Both the position numbers and the translations under genes were made by a program. From assembly GCF_008035925.1 (NCBI RefSeq), contig NZ_CP036264.1, positions 4,400,402 through 4,464,401 of the forward strand: a stretch of DNA of 64,000 bases, read 5' to 3'. Shown here piece after piece: positions 34,501 to 49,500 of the stretch (positions are counted from its first letter, which is position 1; each line of letters begins with the position of its first letter). The notes under the pieces were generated by a model that saw only the letters and a list, made by a program, of their open reading frames with translations, was not told the origin of the DNA and did not search any database. The stretch is from Stieleria maiorica (GTDB taxonomy: Bacteria; Planctomycetota; Planctomycetia; Pirellulales; Pirellulaceae).

Positions 34501-37500
34501 CGTCACTGCAACTGGATTGCCGACCGGTGCTTCGCTGGTCGATACCGGGGTTTACGGGCGACATCAATTCAGTTGGACCCCGACGGCCGCCGACATCGGA
34601 ACGCACTCCATCTCCTTTACCGTCACCGACAGCGGCAACGGTGACGACGCACTCAAACTTTCCGAAACGCGAACGATCACGCTGAACGTTCGTGACAACA
34701 ACGTCCGTCCGAATTTGGACCCGATCGGACAGCAAACGGTTGCCGAGGGACAAACGTTGCAACTGACCGCTGCTGCGACCGACCCCGACGGTGACCCGGT
34801 GTTCTTTAAAGCCGGGTTGGTCGTCGGAGGCGTCGTGGACAGCCTGCCCAGTGGAGCACGATTCGATGGTCAATCGGGACAATTCCAGTGGACTCCCAGC
34901 CAGACTCAGGCCGGCACCTATCGCATTCGAATCACCGTCAGCGACGGGGCGGGGTCACGCAGCGAAGATGTGGTGGTGACGGTCACCAACACCAATCAAG
35001 CGCCGACGTTGAGTCGGTTGCCGCGTTTGTTCACCCGCGAAGGCGATCAGTTGGTGTTCACGCTCTCGGCGGGTGATCCCGACGGCGAAACGTTGATCTA
35101 CCGCTTTGACGGCGTGGCACCGGACGGATTCAACTTTGATCCAGCCGGGCGCACCGTCATTTGGGACGTCGACTTTGATTCGGCCGGCGATTACACGTTG
35201 CCCTTCAGCGTGACCGATCCGTCGGGCGCGAAGGATACGATCGATGTGTCGGTGACCGTGGCAGCAACCAATCGCCCGCCCGTGATCACAGCACCGCAAC
35301 TGCGCAACGCTCAAATCGGAACCCTGCTTGAAATCCCGATCACCGTGACAGATCCCGACGGCGATACGGTGACACTTACGACGAGCGATCTGCCGGCCGG
35401 TGCGACACTGGACGCGGATGACGTGATTCGCTGGACCGCAGCCAGTTTCCACGCCGGCACGTTTACCGTCCGATTGACGGCCGACGATGGCGAAACGAGC
35501 ACGCAGCGGCCGTTGACCATTGTGGCTTCGTTGGATCCAGCCGGTCCCAAAGTGCAACTCGTCACCACGCCCAGCTTTCCCGCCACTCCGGGACAGCCGA
35601 TCACGATCGAGCCGATCGCCGACAGCGATGTCGAACTCTCCGGCGCAACCCTCTCGATTGACGGCACCCCGGTCACGTTAGATGCTCTCGGGCGAGGCCC
35701 CTTCGTGGCCGCCGCACCCGGACGATTCACGGCGACGGCCGTGGTGACCGATGCCGAAGGCCGAACGACGACGACCACGAAACCGATTTTTGTTCGCGAT
35801 CCGAGCGATTTCGAAGCTCCGGTCATCGAGGTGTTACAACTCGCTCCGCCGGTGTTCACCGAGCCGCGAGATCTGATCGTCAATATCTCCGACACCGGAC
35901 TGGCCCAGTATCGCATCGAACTCGTGCCCCGCGGCGGCGGAGCGGTGCGGTTGATCGGCGAGGGGACGACCAGCATCACCGAAAACGTCGAACTCGACCC
36001 GGCGAAGTTTGCCAACGGCTTTTACAGCCTGCGGGTGACGGCGAGCGATTTCGGCGGCTTGTCATCGACGTTCGAACATGACATTGAGATCAATTCGGCC
36101 ACCAAGCCCGGTGTCCTGCTGGAAACCGTCACCGATCTTTCGGTCTCACTGGGCGGTATCACAGTACCGATCACGCGGGTGCACGATTCGTTGACGATCG
36201 CTTCGGCGAATTCCGCGTTCGGTTCGCGGTGGACGTTGCCGCTGTTTGATCCGCAGTTGTCGCTCGATCTTGGCGGCGATGCGGGCGATGCGTTTGCAGC
36301 GATGACCGCCGACGCGCGGGTTTACCTGACGCTGCCCGACGGCGAGCGCGTGGGATTCAGTTTCGCGCCGACGGCGATCTCGTCCGGCAGCGTAACCACC
36401 TTTGCGCCCGCCTGGCAAGCCGACGCGGGAGTCGGCTGGACGTTGGAAAGCTTCAATGCCAACCTGCGCAAAGCCGGCACGGGCTACTACGTCGTCGGCA
36501 GCGGACTCCCTTACAGCCCGGCGCTGGTCCCCACCGGCGAGACCGTCTTCACCCTCGTTTCTCCGAGCGGCGACGAATTTGCCTATTCTGCCAAAAAGAG
36601 GCCTGACCCCTTTTCGCTGGTGCGTATCACGGCGGCCGGCGGCGGAACGTCGCTGCGGGTGACCGACAGCGGGATCGTCGCGCCCAACGGTGACCGATTG
36701 ACGATCGTCCGCGACAGTCAGCGACGGATCAGCGAATTGGTCGGCCCGAACGGCCATCATTTCGTCTACCGCTATGACGACAGCGGCCATTTGGCGGTCG
36801 CGATCGATGCATCGACAGGCGATCGAAGCTTCTACGGCTACGACACGGATTCGCGTCTGACGACGATCAGCCCCAACGCAACGCAGGGCCAATCGATCAG
36901 CTACGACAGCGACGGTTCGGTCGACACCGTCATGTCAATCCAACCCCATCTGGGCGGCACACGTCAATTCCTGGCCGCCCCGATCACGGGCACACTGGGA
37001 ACCGGTGCTGACACGTACGCGTTCACCATCACCGAAGGAGAACTCCGTAGCAGTCCCAGCGGCGGAATCAATCTGGGCGTGGACATCGTCGAGGGCTTTG
37101 ACAATGCCAACGCGAAGATTGCGGGGCTGACCGCGGTGACGACAACGGGAATCGATTCGCGGCCGATCAAGCTTTACAGCATCGAGCGTCCTGGCACCTA
37201 CCAGATCGCGGTGTCTGGAACGAGCGGAACGAACTACGAATTGCAGTTGTACCTGCCCGGTGATCTGGACGGTGATATGACTGTTGATGCGACCGATACC
37301 GCCGCATTGGCTGGTGCCTTGGGCAGTCTTGCAGGCGATCCGAACTACGTTCTCTCCGCGGATAGCAATCGTGATGGAGTGATTGATTCGGTGGATCAGG
37401 CGGCGGCCAGCGCGATGTTCGGTTACGTCGCCAATCAGCGCCCCATGATCACTGCGGATTCGATTCAACAGTCGACGCTGGGCTCAAGTCTGATCCTGCT

Positions 37501-40500
37501 GCAATCGGATCTCGTCAAAGATCCGGAGCACGACGCGACCATGTTGATCGCGTCACAGGTTGGTTCCGGTGAACTTTTCGCGCTGGGCAATGGTCTGTTG
37601 CGATTCGAATTTGACCAGGTGGGGACGAACGGCCAATTGACCGTTTCGGCGACCGATGGCGTAACTGACTCTGCCGCCCAGACGATCGTAATCGAACAGG
37701 CAAGTCGGCAACTCGTCGGATTGCGGTTTTCAGACAGCGATCCAGAAGTCCGCAGCGGTTCGGCGGTCTCGTTGACGGTCCTTGCCGAGTTGGCCGACGG
37801 TTCGACACTGCCGATCGCAGCAACCGATGTGGTGTACACCTCGGTCGATCCGGCGATCGCCACGGCAACTGACAACGGATTGGTGTTGGCCAAACAGCAG
37901 GGGGCCGCCACGATCGTCGCAACGGCGTTCGGGCTTCAAACCGCAACGGTGGTACGCGTCGATCGTCCAGACATCAAATTTGTCGATGTCTATCCGGACA
38001 GCTATTCGCTCGAACTTGGCGACCAACGACCGTTCTTGGTGCGTCTGCGCGAAGCGACCAGTGTGACGGATGTCACTGCGGATGCCGAAACGGAATACTA
38101 CGTGGAGAACCCCGATGTTTTGAGCGTTTCCGCTGACGGACTGATCACAGCGGTCGGTTTGGGCACGACGGAAGTCATCGTCATCCGCGGCAGCACCAGT
38201 TACACGACCCAGTTCACCGTCAGTGAATTGATTGACGAATCGACCGCGACGGTTGGAACCGAAGGCGGGATCTTTGGTCTGATCGACGGTCCGCAGGTTT
38301 CGATCGCTCCGGGAACCCTGGATCAGGCGACTCCATTGACCGTCGGTTCGGTCGACGAAACCGCGTTGCCCTACGAATTGCCTCCCCACTTCCAATTCCA
38401 CAGCGGATTCAGCATCGAGGGATTGTCAGAGCAAAACGAGTTTCCGGTTCGCGTTTCGCTCGAAGTCGGATCGGGCTATTCAACGGGAGACCAGTTTTAT
38501 CTCTTCACTCCGGTCGAAGTCACACTGACCGATCCGCAAACGGGAGACGCGACGCCGGAACTGTCGTGGATGATCGTTGATTCGATGACGGTCGATTCTG
38601 ACGGCCGCGTTCACACAACTAGTCCGCCGAACGTGGGCGTGGGTGGACGAAACCCGGTACTCGGCCACACATTCCGTGGAACCCAAGCCGGGATTTGGTT
38701 CGCCGGGGTCCCCACGCTGGGATCTAGCCTGACAGCGATGTCGGACCTTTCAACACGTCTGTCGACACGTGGCAATCCGCAGTTCGGTGACTATGTCAGT
38801 AGCATGCAAACCGATCGCAACGGTGCCAATGACGGATCGACGAAGTTCTATGCCGGCCACGACGCCTATGGATTGTGGGAGGTCCCGTTGCCATTTTCGA
38901 TTCCGTACACCATGGCGTCGTATGACACTCGGCCCTCGGGATTGGTCGAAGTCGATTCGCGTGGTGTTGAAATCCAACCGGGCCAGAACCCGACCATCAT
39001 CCTGCCGTCACTCAACCGGACCGAACCCCGCGACACACCGCCATCGCTGATCAACGGCAAACTGGTGTTCCCGACTCAAGCTGGCAAAGCCCTTGAGCTG
39101 GAAATCGAAGGCAAGGATTTTCTCATCGAAAACCCCTATGCCAACGCGCCGAAATCGGGCGACAAAACGCTCGGCAATGATCTGAAAGACCTTTACGTGA
39201 CGATTGAAATCGGCGGTCGTGATACGTTTGACACCGATGGCAAACGGCTCGCGATCGGTGGTCAGGACATTCGCATCCCCGGTAGCGATCTGAGACTTTC
39301 GGGGGACATCCTGTCATTCGATGTGCCCGACGGTGCCCAGGTATCCGGCGCAGCGATCACCGTCACGCGTCCGATGGAGATCCCGCTTGACGGAGTTTTC
39401 AAACGACAGGAGATCACCAGTAACCCGATCCAGATTTTGGGTGACCAGCGTTATGCGGCGTCCGCGGCGGTTGGCCCGGACGAGTTGTTCATTCACACGG
39501 TGTGCACGACGCTTGAGGGGAATCAACCTGGCGAGACGTGTGATCCGCTGCCTCCCGGCAGCGACACGAAGCTTCATCCGCGGGTCCAGGCCGTCATCAG
39601 TCTTCGAGACGGCGTGACCACGCGGGATTTGGCACCGCGCAAGACGCTCGCATCACTCGACGGGACAAAATTCTATGTGACACTGGAAGCCTCCGCGGGG
39701 GTGGCGGTCGTCGATGCGATCGCATTAGGGCAAATCGACACGCGACCCGACACCGAGAACGCGGAAACCGACGGAACCAAGGGCGTTAACGCGATTCAAT
39801 TGCCCGTCGGCGCCAAGCCGTTCGACATCGCGACCGATCCGACGGGCAGACGGCTGTATGTCACGGACCTTCAAAAGGCCGCCATCTATGTGATCGACGC
39901 GGATTCGTTTTCGCCAAAGTATCACACCGTTATCAACACGATCGCGATCCCCAAGAACATCGGAAGCAACTTCGGCATCGGACAACTCGGCTTGCGAGGC
40001 ATCGCGATCAGTGAATCGGGAGATCGCCTATTCGTCGCAGCGCCGGCGCAGGACTTGTTCCGCGGACGCACGGGGAACCACGGCCACGTCATCTCGGTAA
40101 AGCTTCGCGACGATGAAGGAAATCTGATCGAAACTCCTGAAGTCGATCCCAAAGATCTGCTCGGTGTGACACGAGTCGGACCCGGTCCCTACGAATTGAC
40201 CATCACCGATGATCCCGATGTGATCTTGGTCGGCGACCGCGTCTCCGACGCCAATGGTTTGACCGTTTTACGCAAAGACGTCAGCGGTGCGTTTGATCCC
40301 GACTATGTCAACTTCAACACCTTTGGAGCGATTCCCCGATTGACCGAAGGGCGTGCGACGCAGGTCCATGGTGTCAGCAACACCCAAGGCGTCGTGTTTG
40401 TCGCCAAAGATCAGTTCAAAGATGCGATCGGCGAACACCCCTCGTATGCGCTCGTGACAGGCTATCGGAAATTTACCCCCGGAGACCCGAAAGCAGATCC

Positions 40501-43500
40501 GGGCGTCGGCCCGTTTTTTGTCTACAACCCCACCGTCAGAAACGAGACGACGAACACGACGGAGTTCTTTTTGGCAGCAGCCGGTGGCACGATCGGCGTG
40601 ATCCGCAATCCTCTGGGTGACTTTGATACGACGTTAGATCGTCCACGTCTTGTCGCGGCGACGGATCCAATCCCCAACGGATTCACTGATGATTTGGCGG
40701 TCGCCGTTCAAAGCGGACTGGTCTTGGCAGCACAGCAGACCCGGGATCTCGTCACAGCTTACAATCTGGCCGCGATGATTGCACACATCGAAGATCTCGC
40801 GAAAGCGGATCCGGTGCCGAGTTGGACGCAATTCTTGCCCGAAGATCCGGCAAACTCGGGACCTCTGTCGGCGCTATTGCGTGGTGCACTTTCAACCGTT
40901 CCCATCGATCGCGTGTTCCCCAAGACCGCGGTCGCAGCTGACATTCATTTCTACAATTCCAACGGGTCAACGTTCTACGGGATTCCGCCGATCGGGCCGG
41001 ATGGGCAGTCGCCCAATCGTTACGCACCGTTGCCGGCCGGCGACGGACCGCGTGGCGTGTCGGTGCAGCCGGCGATCGAAGGTGATTTGTTGGCGCTCGC
41101 ACCAACGCCCTACAACCAAACCACGTCCCTGTTAAGTTTCCCCAATCAAGCCCTTGCCATCGAAGCCGGCATCTCGGCGACCGCAGAAGTACACAGCGGT
41201 GCACTTAGCGAATCGCACACCCTGGTGGGGTATCGATCGCAGGAACAGGTCCGTGCCCTCCAGTGGTCCTACGACTCGCTGCGCGCCGACCCGCGTCCGA
41301 TCTACCACATCAACCTCTCAGGACTCGACCAGATTCGCTACGACGCTGCGGAAGATCGACTCGGTTATCGTTTGATTGCAATCGACAAGGACGGCGTTCG
41401 CTACACCGCCGACGGATTGTCGAAAGAAGACGCGGTCAAATACGATCTTCCCGAGGACACAAATCTATTCAAGCTTCCCAAAGCCAAGAAAGATTTCACG
41501 TACGGCGCAGGACTGCAAATCAACCTGTCCGATGCCCCCACCGGGCTGTACACGATGGAGGTGGAATACGGGCTACTCCGTCGCAGTGGCGAGACATTCG
41601 TCGGACGAATGGAAAGCCAAACGTTTCCATATGCACACGTCAATCAAACGGAGTCCGCGTTCGGCGCCGGATGGGGATTGGCCAATTATCTGCGGCTCTA
41701 TCCAGGTGACAGTGGCGCTCTGCTGGTCGACGGAAACGGATTGGAACAAATTTTCCTGGCGCCGCAAGAAGACGACCAGATCTTCACCCCGTTGGTCAAC
41801 GACTTTTCGGTCATGACCGTTTCCGAAGAAGGTTACCGACGGCGGTTGCGCGATGGAACGGTGCAGGAGTTCGACCTGAAAGGCATGTTGGAATCGGTCA
41901 CCGATCGCAATGGAAACAAAACAGAATTCATGCACAACGGTGACAAGCTGGTCAAGATCGTCGATCCGGTCGGGCTGGAAACGATCTTCAATTACAGCGG
42001 TGATCGCATCACGTCGGTGACCGATCCGGCGTCACGAATCACTCGTTTTAAGCAGGACGGAAAAGGAAATCTACTTGCGATCACTGACCCCGATGGAATC
42101 GATCGCAGCTTCAAATACGAGTACAAGCACCAGTCCGATCCCGAAATCGGACTGCATTTGATGACTTCCCAGACCCTCAAACGCGGGAATGACCCGAACG
42201 AAACGAATCCTGCCAGTTTTTCGGAGACCTATGTCTACAACGACGTCGACGGTCGGCTCCGATCCGGCATTCGTGTGGATGATGCGTCATTCACTCTCAC
42301 GCCGGCACAGATCGGATTCTTACACCCGATTGAAGAAACCGCCAGCGTGGATGATTCCCCCGTCTTGGACATTCTGTCCAGCCCCGAGACTCGATCGATT
42401 TCGTCACGGTTCGTCGGTGAGTGCGATCCACAGGCGGAAACGAACGACGATCCCGCGACGGCGTTTTATGCAGAAGCCGAACACACCGATTTCAAAGGAA
42501 AGCATCATCGCTATGCGATGACCGGCTATGGCCAATACGAGGACACCCTGGAAAGTCCCAGAAATCATACCGATGTCGCTCGCAATGCCGCCGGAGGGCG
42601 GATCACCGCGGAACGCGATGGGGAGGGTAATCTGGTCTGTTATGTGCGCGACGCGTTTAGCAACATTATCGAGCAGCGTGATTTCCCAGACGGTTCGCCG
42701 GCGTCGATCAAGACGAGATGGGACTATGAATTCCTGACGGGGAACCAGGAATCGTACAACATCCCGGTCGAGATCACCGACGCCATCGGACGGGTGACCC
42801 GGCATAGCTTGGACACCAACGGCAACATCATTCAAACGGAATTGACCGATTCCAATGCGCCCGAAGGCAGCCCAGATCGGGTCGTGTTGCGATTCACGTA
42901 CACCGATGCGGGATTGCCGGACGTGCTGACCGACGGACGTGGTCTGGCGACCGACACGGACTACGACCAATACGGCCGGATGACCAAACAGACGTTTGCA
43001 GACGGGGATCGGACGTACATCTATGACGATTTAACAGGCTTCGTCAGCGAAACAATCGACGCCAATGGGAATCGCACCCGCTACACGCGTGACGTGATGA
43101 ACCGCGTCGTCACCACGACCAATGTGGGTGACCAGCACACGCCGACCTACACGTCGACGACCGACCATGACGCTCACGGCAACGTGATTCGCGAAGTCGA
43201 TCGTGACCAGGCGGTCACACGCCGAACGCACGATGTCATGGACCGACCGTCCACGGTGACCGAAGACGCGACGGAATTGGCCTACGTCACCCGGTACGGC
43301 TATGACCTTTCCACGCTGTCGCCGGACTACGGGGTCTCCGCCGACAACGGCGACGTGTATGTCATGCAGAATCCGGCCGGTGATTTTACCGTGTCTGTCT
43401 ACAACGACTACAACGAGCTGACGGCCACTTATGACGAACTGGGACGCGTCACGAAATTCATTCGTGATCAAGCGGGCCGAGTCAAAACGGTCATCCCGCC

Positions 43501-46500
43501 ACACGGGAAAGCGATCGAGCGGACCTTGGACGCACGCGGCCGCGTGCGCGTCGAATCCGGGCCGCTTCCGGACCAAAACGTCATCACGACATTTGACAAC
43601 GCTGATCGGAAAACCAAAACGGTCGTCGCCAATACGACCGGCGCACAAACGACTCAGTTCACCTACAACGTCTTCGATCAACTGGCCCAGCGGATCGACG
43701 CCGAACAGCACGTCACACAATGGCACTATGACGCCGCAGGCAATCAGACCGCCGAAGTGTTAGCGGCCGGGACGTCGTTGGAATTTGTCACTGCCTACAC
43801 CTTTGACGATCGAAACCGTGTCGAAACCAAACAGCGCGGTGATGCTAACCCGACCGAGTACGCCTACTACCCCGAGGGGCAAATCCGGACCGTCACCGAC
43901 CCGCGAGAATTCGTGACGGAATATTTGCTCGATACGATGAATCGGCGGCGAACGATCATCGATGCCGAAGGCGGGGAAACCTTAATGACCTATACCGGTG
44001 AGGGACAACTGCTGACCCTGGCCGACGCTCGTCGGATCGATGCGGTCGAAGGACCCACGCCATTCTTTACGACCTACAAATACGACGGTTTGCACCGAAT
44101 GACCGAGCAAACCAATCCGCTGAACGAAACGACGCGTTATGAATATGACGCTCTAAATCGAAAGGTCGCGGAGTTTGATCCACGCCATGCCGATTCATCC
44201 AACGACCAGCGATACGTCACACGAACCGAATATGACAAAGTAGGACGCATCGCGGCGACCATCGACGCCGAAGGAAATCGGACCGAGTATGAATATGACC
44301 CCGGTTGGGATACGGTCACCAAAGTTAAAACGCCGGCACCGAATCTGAACGCACTCGGATTCGTCGAGACGACACACTCGTACTCTTCCGATCGACGCAC
44401 GTTGACGGTCACACGACCGACGGGAGAGAACAGTTCTCCGATCGTTCAAATCAGTCAGTCCGATACACTGGGGAACGTCCTGACAACCCAGATCGCCGGA
44501 ACCCAGGTGCAATCCAAGACGATCTATGACAAGCTTAACCGCGCGATCGAAACGATTGATGCGTATGGATCTGCCGATGCCGCAAGCCACCGAATCATCT
44601 ACGACGCACGCGGGAAACTGTTCCAGAACATCGATCCACTCGGCTACGTGACAGAGTTCGAATACGACGGAAAATTGGATCTGGCAACCACGACGTACGC
44701 AAAAGGAACTGCGGAACAATACTTCATTCACACGGTCATCGACGACGCTGGAAATCAGGTCAGCATCAGCGACCCACGCGACAGCTCATTGATCACAACG
44801 ACGAAGTTCGACGGACTAAATCGGCCGTATGAAATCCGTGCGCCATTCGGTCCCATCGGCGATCAACAAGAATCTGTCGTGACCCTCGGCTACGATGCCA
44901 TCGGCAACATCGTCTCGGAAACCGATCCGCGAGATCCGAATTGGATCACGCGATACCAATACGACCGCGCGGGGCGTTTGGTGGCCAAAACCGATGCACT
45001 CGATCACGACTGGTCCTATGACTATGACAAAGCCGGCAACCAAACCGAGATTTCCAACCCATTCGGGCACACGTCAACGGTCGAGTACGATGGATTGAAT
45101 CGTGCGATCGGGCGATCGGATGCGTTGGGGAACACGTCGTGTATCGTGTATGACGCCGCCGGAAACCTGGTCCTGGAAATCTCGCCCAACGCGGGTTTGA
45201 CGTCTTGTGACGGAATTGCGGGCCTTGGCACGACGCACGTCACGCAACACGTGTACGACGACGCCAATCGGCGCGTCGAGATGATCGACGCGGAGGGCTA
45301 TCAAACCGGATATGTCTACGACCCGGCCGGCAGGACGATCGAAACACGGGATCCGCGGTTCTACACGCGTGACCCTTCGTACGTCGCCAAGTTCCAGTAC
45401 GACAATCGCGGCAATGTCACCCAAATCGAGCAGCCGTCGGGACTTCAGGGTGGTGATGAAGTCATGGTGACGCGGTACACCTATGACAAGAAGGATGCAC
45501 GGACGCGGGTGATTGATCCCCGGGGGATTGAAACCGAGTTCACCTATGACCCGCTCGGTCGTGTTTCCACTCGCACACAACAGGTTTCAGTTCCATTGCT
45601 CGATCACACGGCACCAGCCGAAGTGACCGAGTACAAGTACGACGCGTACGGCAATGTGTTAGAGGAAATCGATCCACGGGGAAGTTTCTTCAACACGATC
45701 AATACCTATGACGCCGCCGGGCACCTGCACACCTCCACGACCAACACCGGGACACCCGAGTTTCCGGGTGACCCCGCAACCTGGACCTACCTTTACGATG
45801 CCGAGGGGCGCGAGCTGTCGCGTCAGGATCCACGAGGCGAGTACTTTACGACGCTGAAACAGTATGATGCTCTTGGGCGACTGGAGCAGACCACCAGTCC
45901 GCGGGGGCTTCCCGGCCAGCAACTGACGCCAGCGATTGAACGCTATATCTATGATGCCGCTGGACGGCTGGAACGCAAGGAAGGCCCTTTGCGTGACACG
46001 TTCGGAGAATTGACGAAAAACGAATTCGAATATGACAACGCCGGGCGTTCGGTGAAAGCGACCAACCCGCTCGGGCACGTCAACCGCTACGACTATGACC
46101 GCAACGGGAATCTGTCTCTAGAGATCTACGAAACCCACGAGGTGGATGGGATTGCTGTCCCCGAACGACGCGTTGAACACCGTTACGACCAACTTGATCG
46201 CGCGTACCGCACCATCGACACTCTTGGCCGGGTGACAGAGGTCGAATTTGACGAAGTCGGAAATTTGATCCAGACGACCGGTCCGAACATCGCACTCGGT
46301 GGTCAGCCGGCGAGCATCGAATACACGTACGATGCGGCAAACCGGCTTCGATCGATGACTGATCAGGAGAAACACACCACGTCGTATCGTTACAACGGGT
46401 CTGGACAGAAAACTGCCACGACCGACCCGCGGGGCGACTACTACACCGTCGAATCGAAGTTTGACGGCGCCGGTCGCTTGATCGAGATCATGCAACCCAC

Positions 46501-49500
46501 AGGTACCGCAGAAACCCCCGGTCCCGTCGCGACGCAATCGTTTGCATACCAGCGCGCCGGAAACATTGTCAAACGCGTCGACGACCGTGGCGATGCCTAT
46601 CACACCACCACGACGTATGACACGCTGGGGAACGTCGCGATTATCGATCATCCCGACGGACGTGATGATACCGAGGTGTCGCGATTGCTCGAACGCTGGG
46701 AATACGATCTGGCCGGTCACCTCGCCCGACAGATCGATCCCCGTGGGGACGGCTACGAGAGTTTGTTCCTGTATGACGCAGCGGGCAATTTAACCGAGCG
46801 ACGGATGCCGTCGGGAACGGAGCAAAACCCTGAGGAATTGGTCGAGTCGTTCACCTATGACGAGGTCGGTAACCAATTGACCCACCGTGGATTTGGAGGG
46901 CCCGACTACATCACGACGATCGACTACGACGATATCGGACGAGCTGTCCGGATTACCGATGCCGTGGGTGATTCCATCGAGTGGGCGATCGATCGCTATG
47001 GGAATCCGCTTTCGACGACCGACAAGTTTGGCACGTCATACACCACTTACGATGCCGGCGACCGACCACTGGTCGAAACCGATGGCTTAGGCCATGAGAC
47101 CCGGTTTACATACCTTCAAACGTCCGAAGGGGAAGTGGTCCGTCGGACGGACGAGCGAAACAACACGTCGGAATTCCTATACGACGGCCTGGGACGAGTC
47201 GTGCGTCAGACCGACCCCTTGGGCGTCCCGACTCACTACCAGTACGACTCCGCCGGGAATCCGATCACGTTGACCGATGCGCGTGGATTCATCCACCGGA
47301 CCGAGTTCGGCGCCCGCAATCTGCCGCTCCGCCAGGTGCTTGCCGAAGGCACGACCGAGCAAGCGGTGCTGACTTGGGAATACGACTCGCTGGGTCGTGA
47401 GGTCCGTCGAACCGACCCGCGCGATCCTACCGGAACCTTTTACGCGGTCGAGACCCAGTACGATGCCCTCAGCCGGCCGGTCCGCGTCACCCAATCCGCC
47501 GCAACTCCGGAAAACCCCCAGGCGTCGCGTTCAACGCCGGGATTTGCGGGGACCCCGTACGACGGTTTGCTGGTTCAGGAACTGTATTACGACGTGGTCG
47601 GAAACGTGATCCAAGTGATCCCGCACGGCGGGCCGGCCTATGCCGAAACGATGACTTATGATCGCGCCAATCGCTTGATCAAAACAGAACTGCCGACCGG
47701 GACCGATGTCGATCCCCGCACCAGCACGACGCTGATGGACTACAACGACAACGGCGATCTGGTACAGCGGACCAGCCCGCTCGGTCACGTCGAAAGCTGG
47801 CAATACGATACCGTCGGACGGCAAACGCGTTACGTCATCCACGGCGGTCAAGACCGTGGCGATCTCGTCGAAACGTATGACTATCACAGCGATCAGAATG
47901 ACGTTCGAACGGTGATCACCGATGCCACCGGCAGCGTCGCTCAGATTCACCATTTTGACGCCCTCGGCCGCGTGGATCGCATCGAGTACCGCGACGATCC
48001 CGACTTGGTGCGGACATTTGACGCCGCCGGAAATCTGGAAAAGCAATCGCAAGGTCGCTGGTCGATGAGCTACACCTACGATGCTCGAGACCACCGTCTG
48101 ACGACGACCGATGCGGAAGGACAGACATCATCGTCGACCTTCGACGCGGTCGGAAACTTGACGAGTGTCACGGCCGCCGGAGACAGCAGCCCGACGCGTT
48201 ACGTCTACGACGGTAGGAACCGTCGCACCGAAACCATCGATCCGATCGGGCGGAAAACCGAAATCGAATACGACGCGTTCGGCAATCAAACCGCCATCGT
48301 TGATCCCGGCCAAACGCGCACCACGTTCGAATATGACGCAACCAACTTGCTATTGCGAGAGACGACTCCCTTTGGTGATTCCACTCGCCAATACAATCCG
48401 GCCGGCGATTTGATCCGTTCGGTCGATCGCAACGGACGGACGATCGAATATGTCGTCGATCATTCGGGAGCGGTTCGCAACGAATCATGGCTGGATGGAA
48501 ATGACAACGCTGTCCATCAAATCGTCTATGACATTGATGCCGACGGAAGATTGGTTTCCGCGGTCGATGGCGATAATGAGATCCAAATCGATCTCTACGA
48601 CGATGCGTCGGGACACCTCGATTCACAAACGCTTCGTTACACCGGAAACCACCAACTGTTGTTGGATCGCGATGCCGACGCGCTGGGCAGGACGACGACG
48701 TTTGCGCTGACGGCCCAGTCGGAAATTGATCCCTTGTTGACGGCCACCTATGCACGACCTGACGCGGACCAGCGGTTGCGTTCGATCTCACTCGGTGGCA
48801 CGTTTGCAGCTCCAATTTCCTTGGATCTGGATTACACCGACGATCTGCCGGGATTGGTTAGTTCCCTGGTCTATCGAGGCACGGACGGTCAAGCGGTCGC
48901 AGACACTCAATTGCAGTACGACGACCGTGGTCTATCTCAATCCATCGTCCACTCGGTCGGCGGAACGGCTTTGGACACGTTCGCTGCGACCTACTATCCG
49001 GACGGTCAGATTCAGACGGAAACCGACATCCGTGGGACGACGACCTACCTGTATGACCAGGCCAACCAATTGACATCCGTCGATCGCCCCGGAACGGAAG
49101 ACGAGTCCTACTCCTACGACCTTGCCGGCAATCGGACGGATTCGCAAATCGTTGTCGGAACCGCCAATCGTGTGACCAGTGCAGGAGGACGGACCTTTGC
49201 CTATGACGACGAGGGCAATTTGACGGAAGTCCAAGATTCGGTCAGTGGACAAACCCAAACGTACCGTTGGGACCATCGAAATCGGTTGGTCGAGGTGGAA
49301 ACGGTTGACCAAAACGGTGACACGTTGTCAATCGTCCGAAACGAATTTGATGCGTTCGACCATCGCGTTCGCCAGATGACGTTGGAACCGGCCGCGCCCG
49401 GCGAGCAAGCCGAACTCGTCGAGGACCGCTACTTCATCTATGACGGCGAAACCTTGGTCGCCGAATTCGTTGACAATCCAGCCAGCCAATGGGCTCCGGA

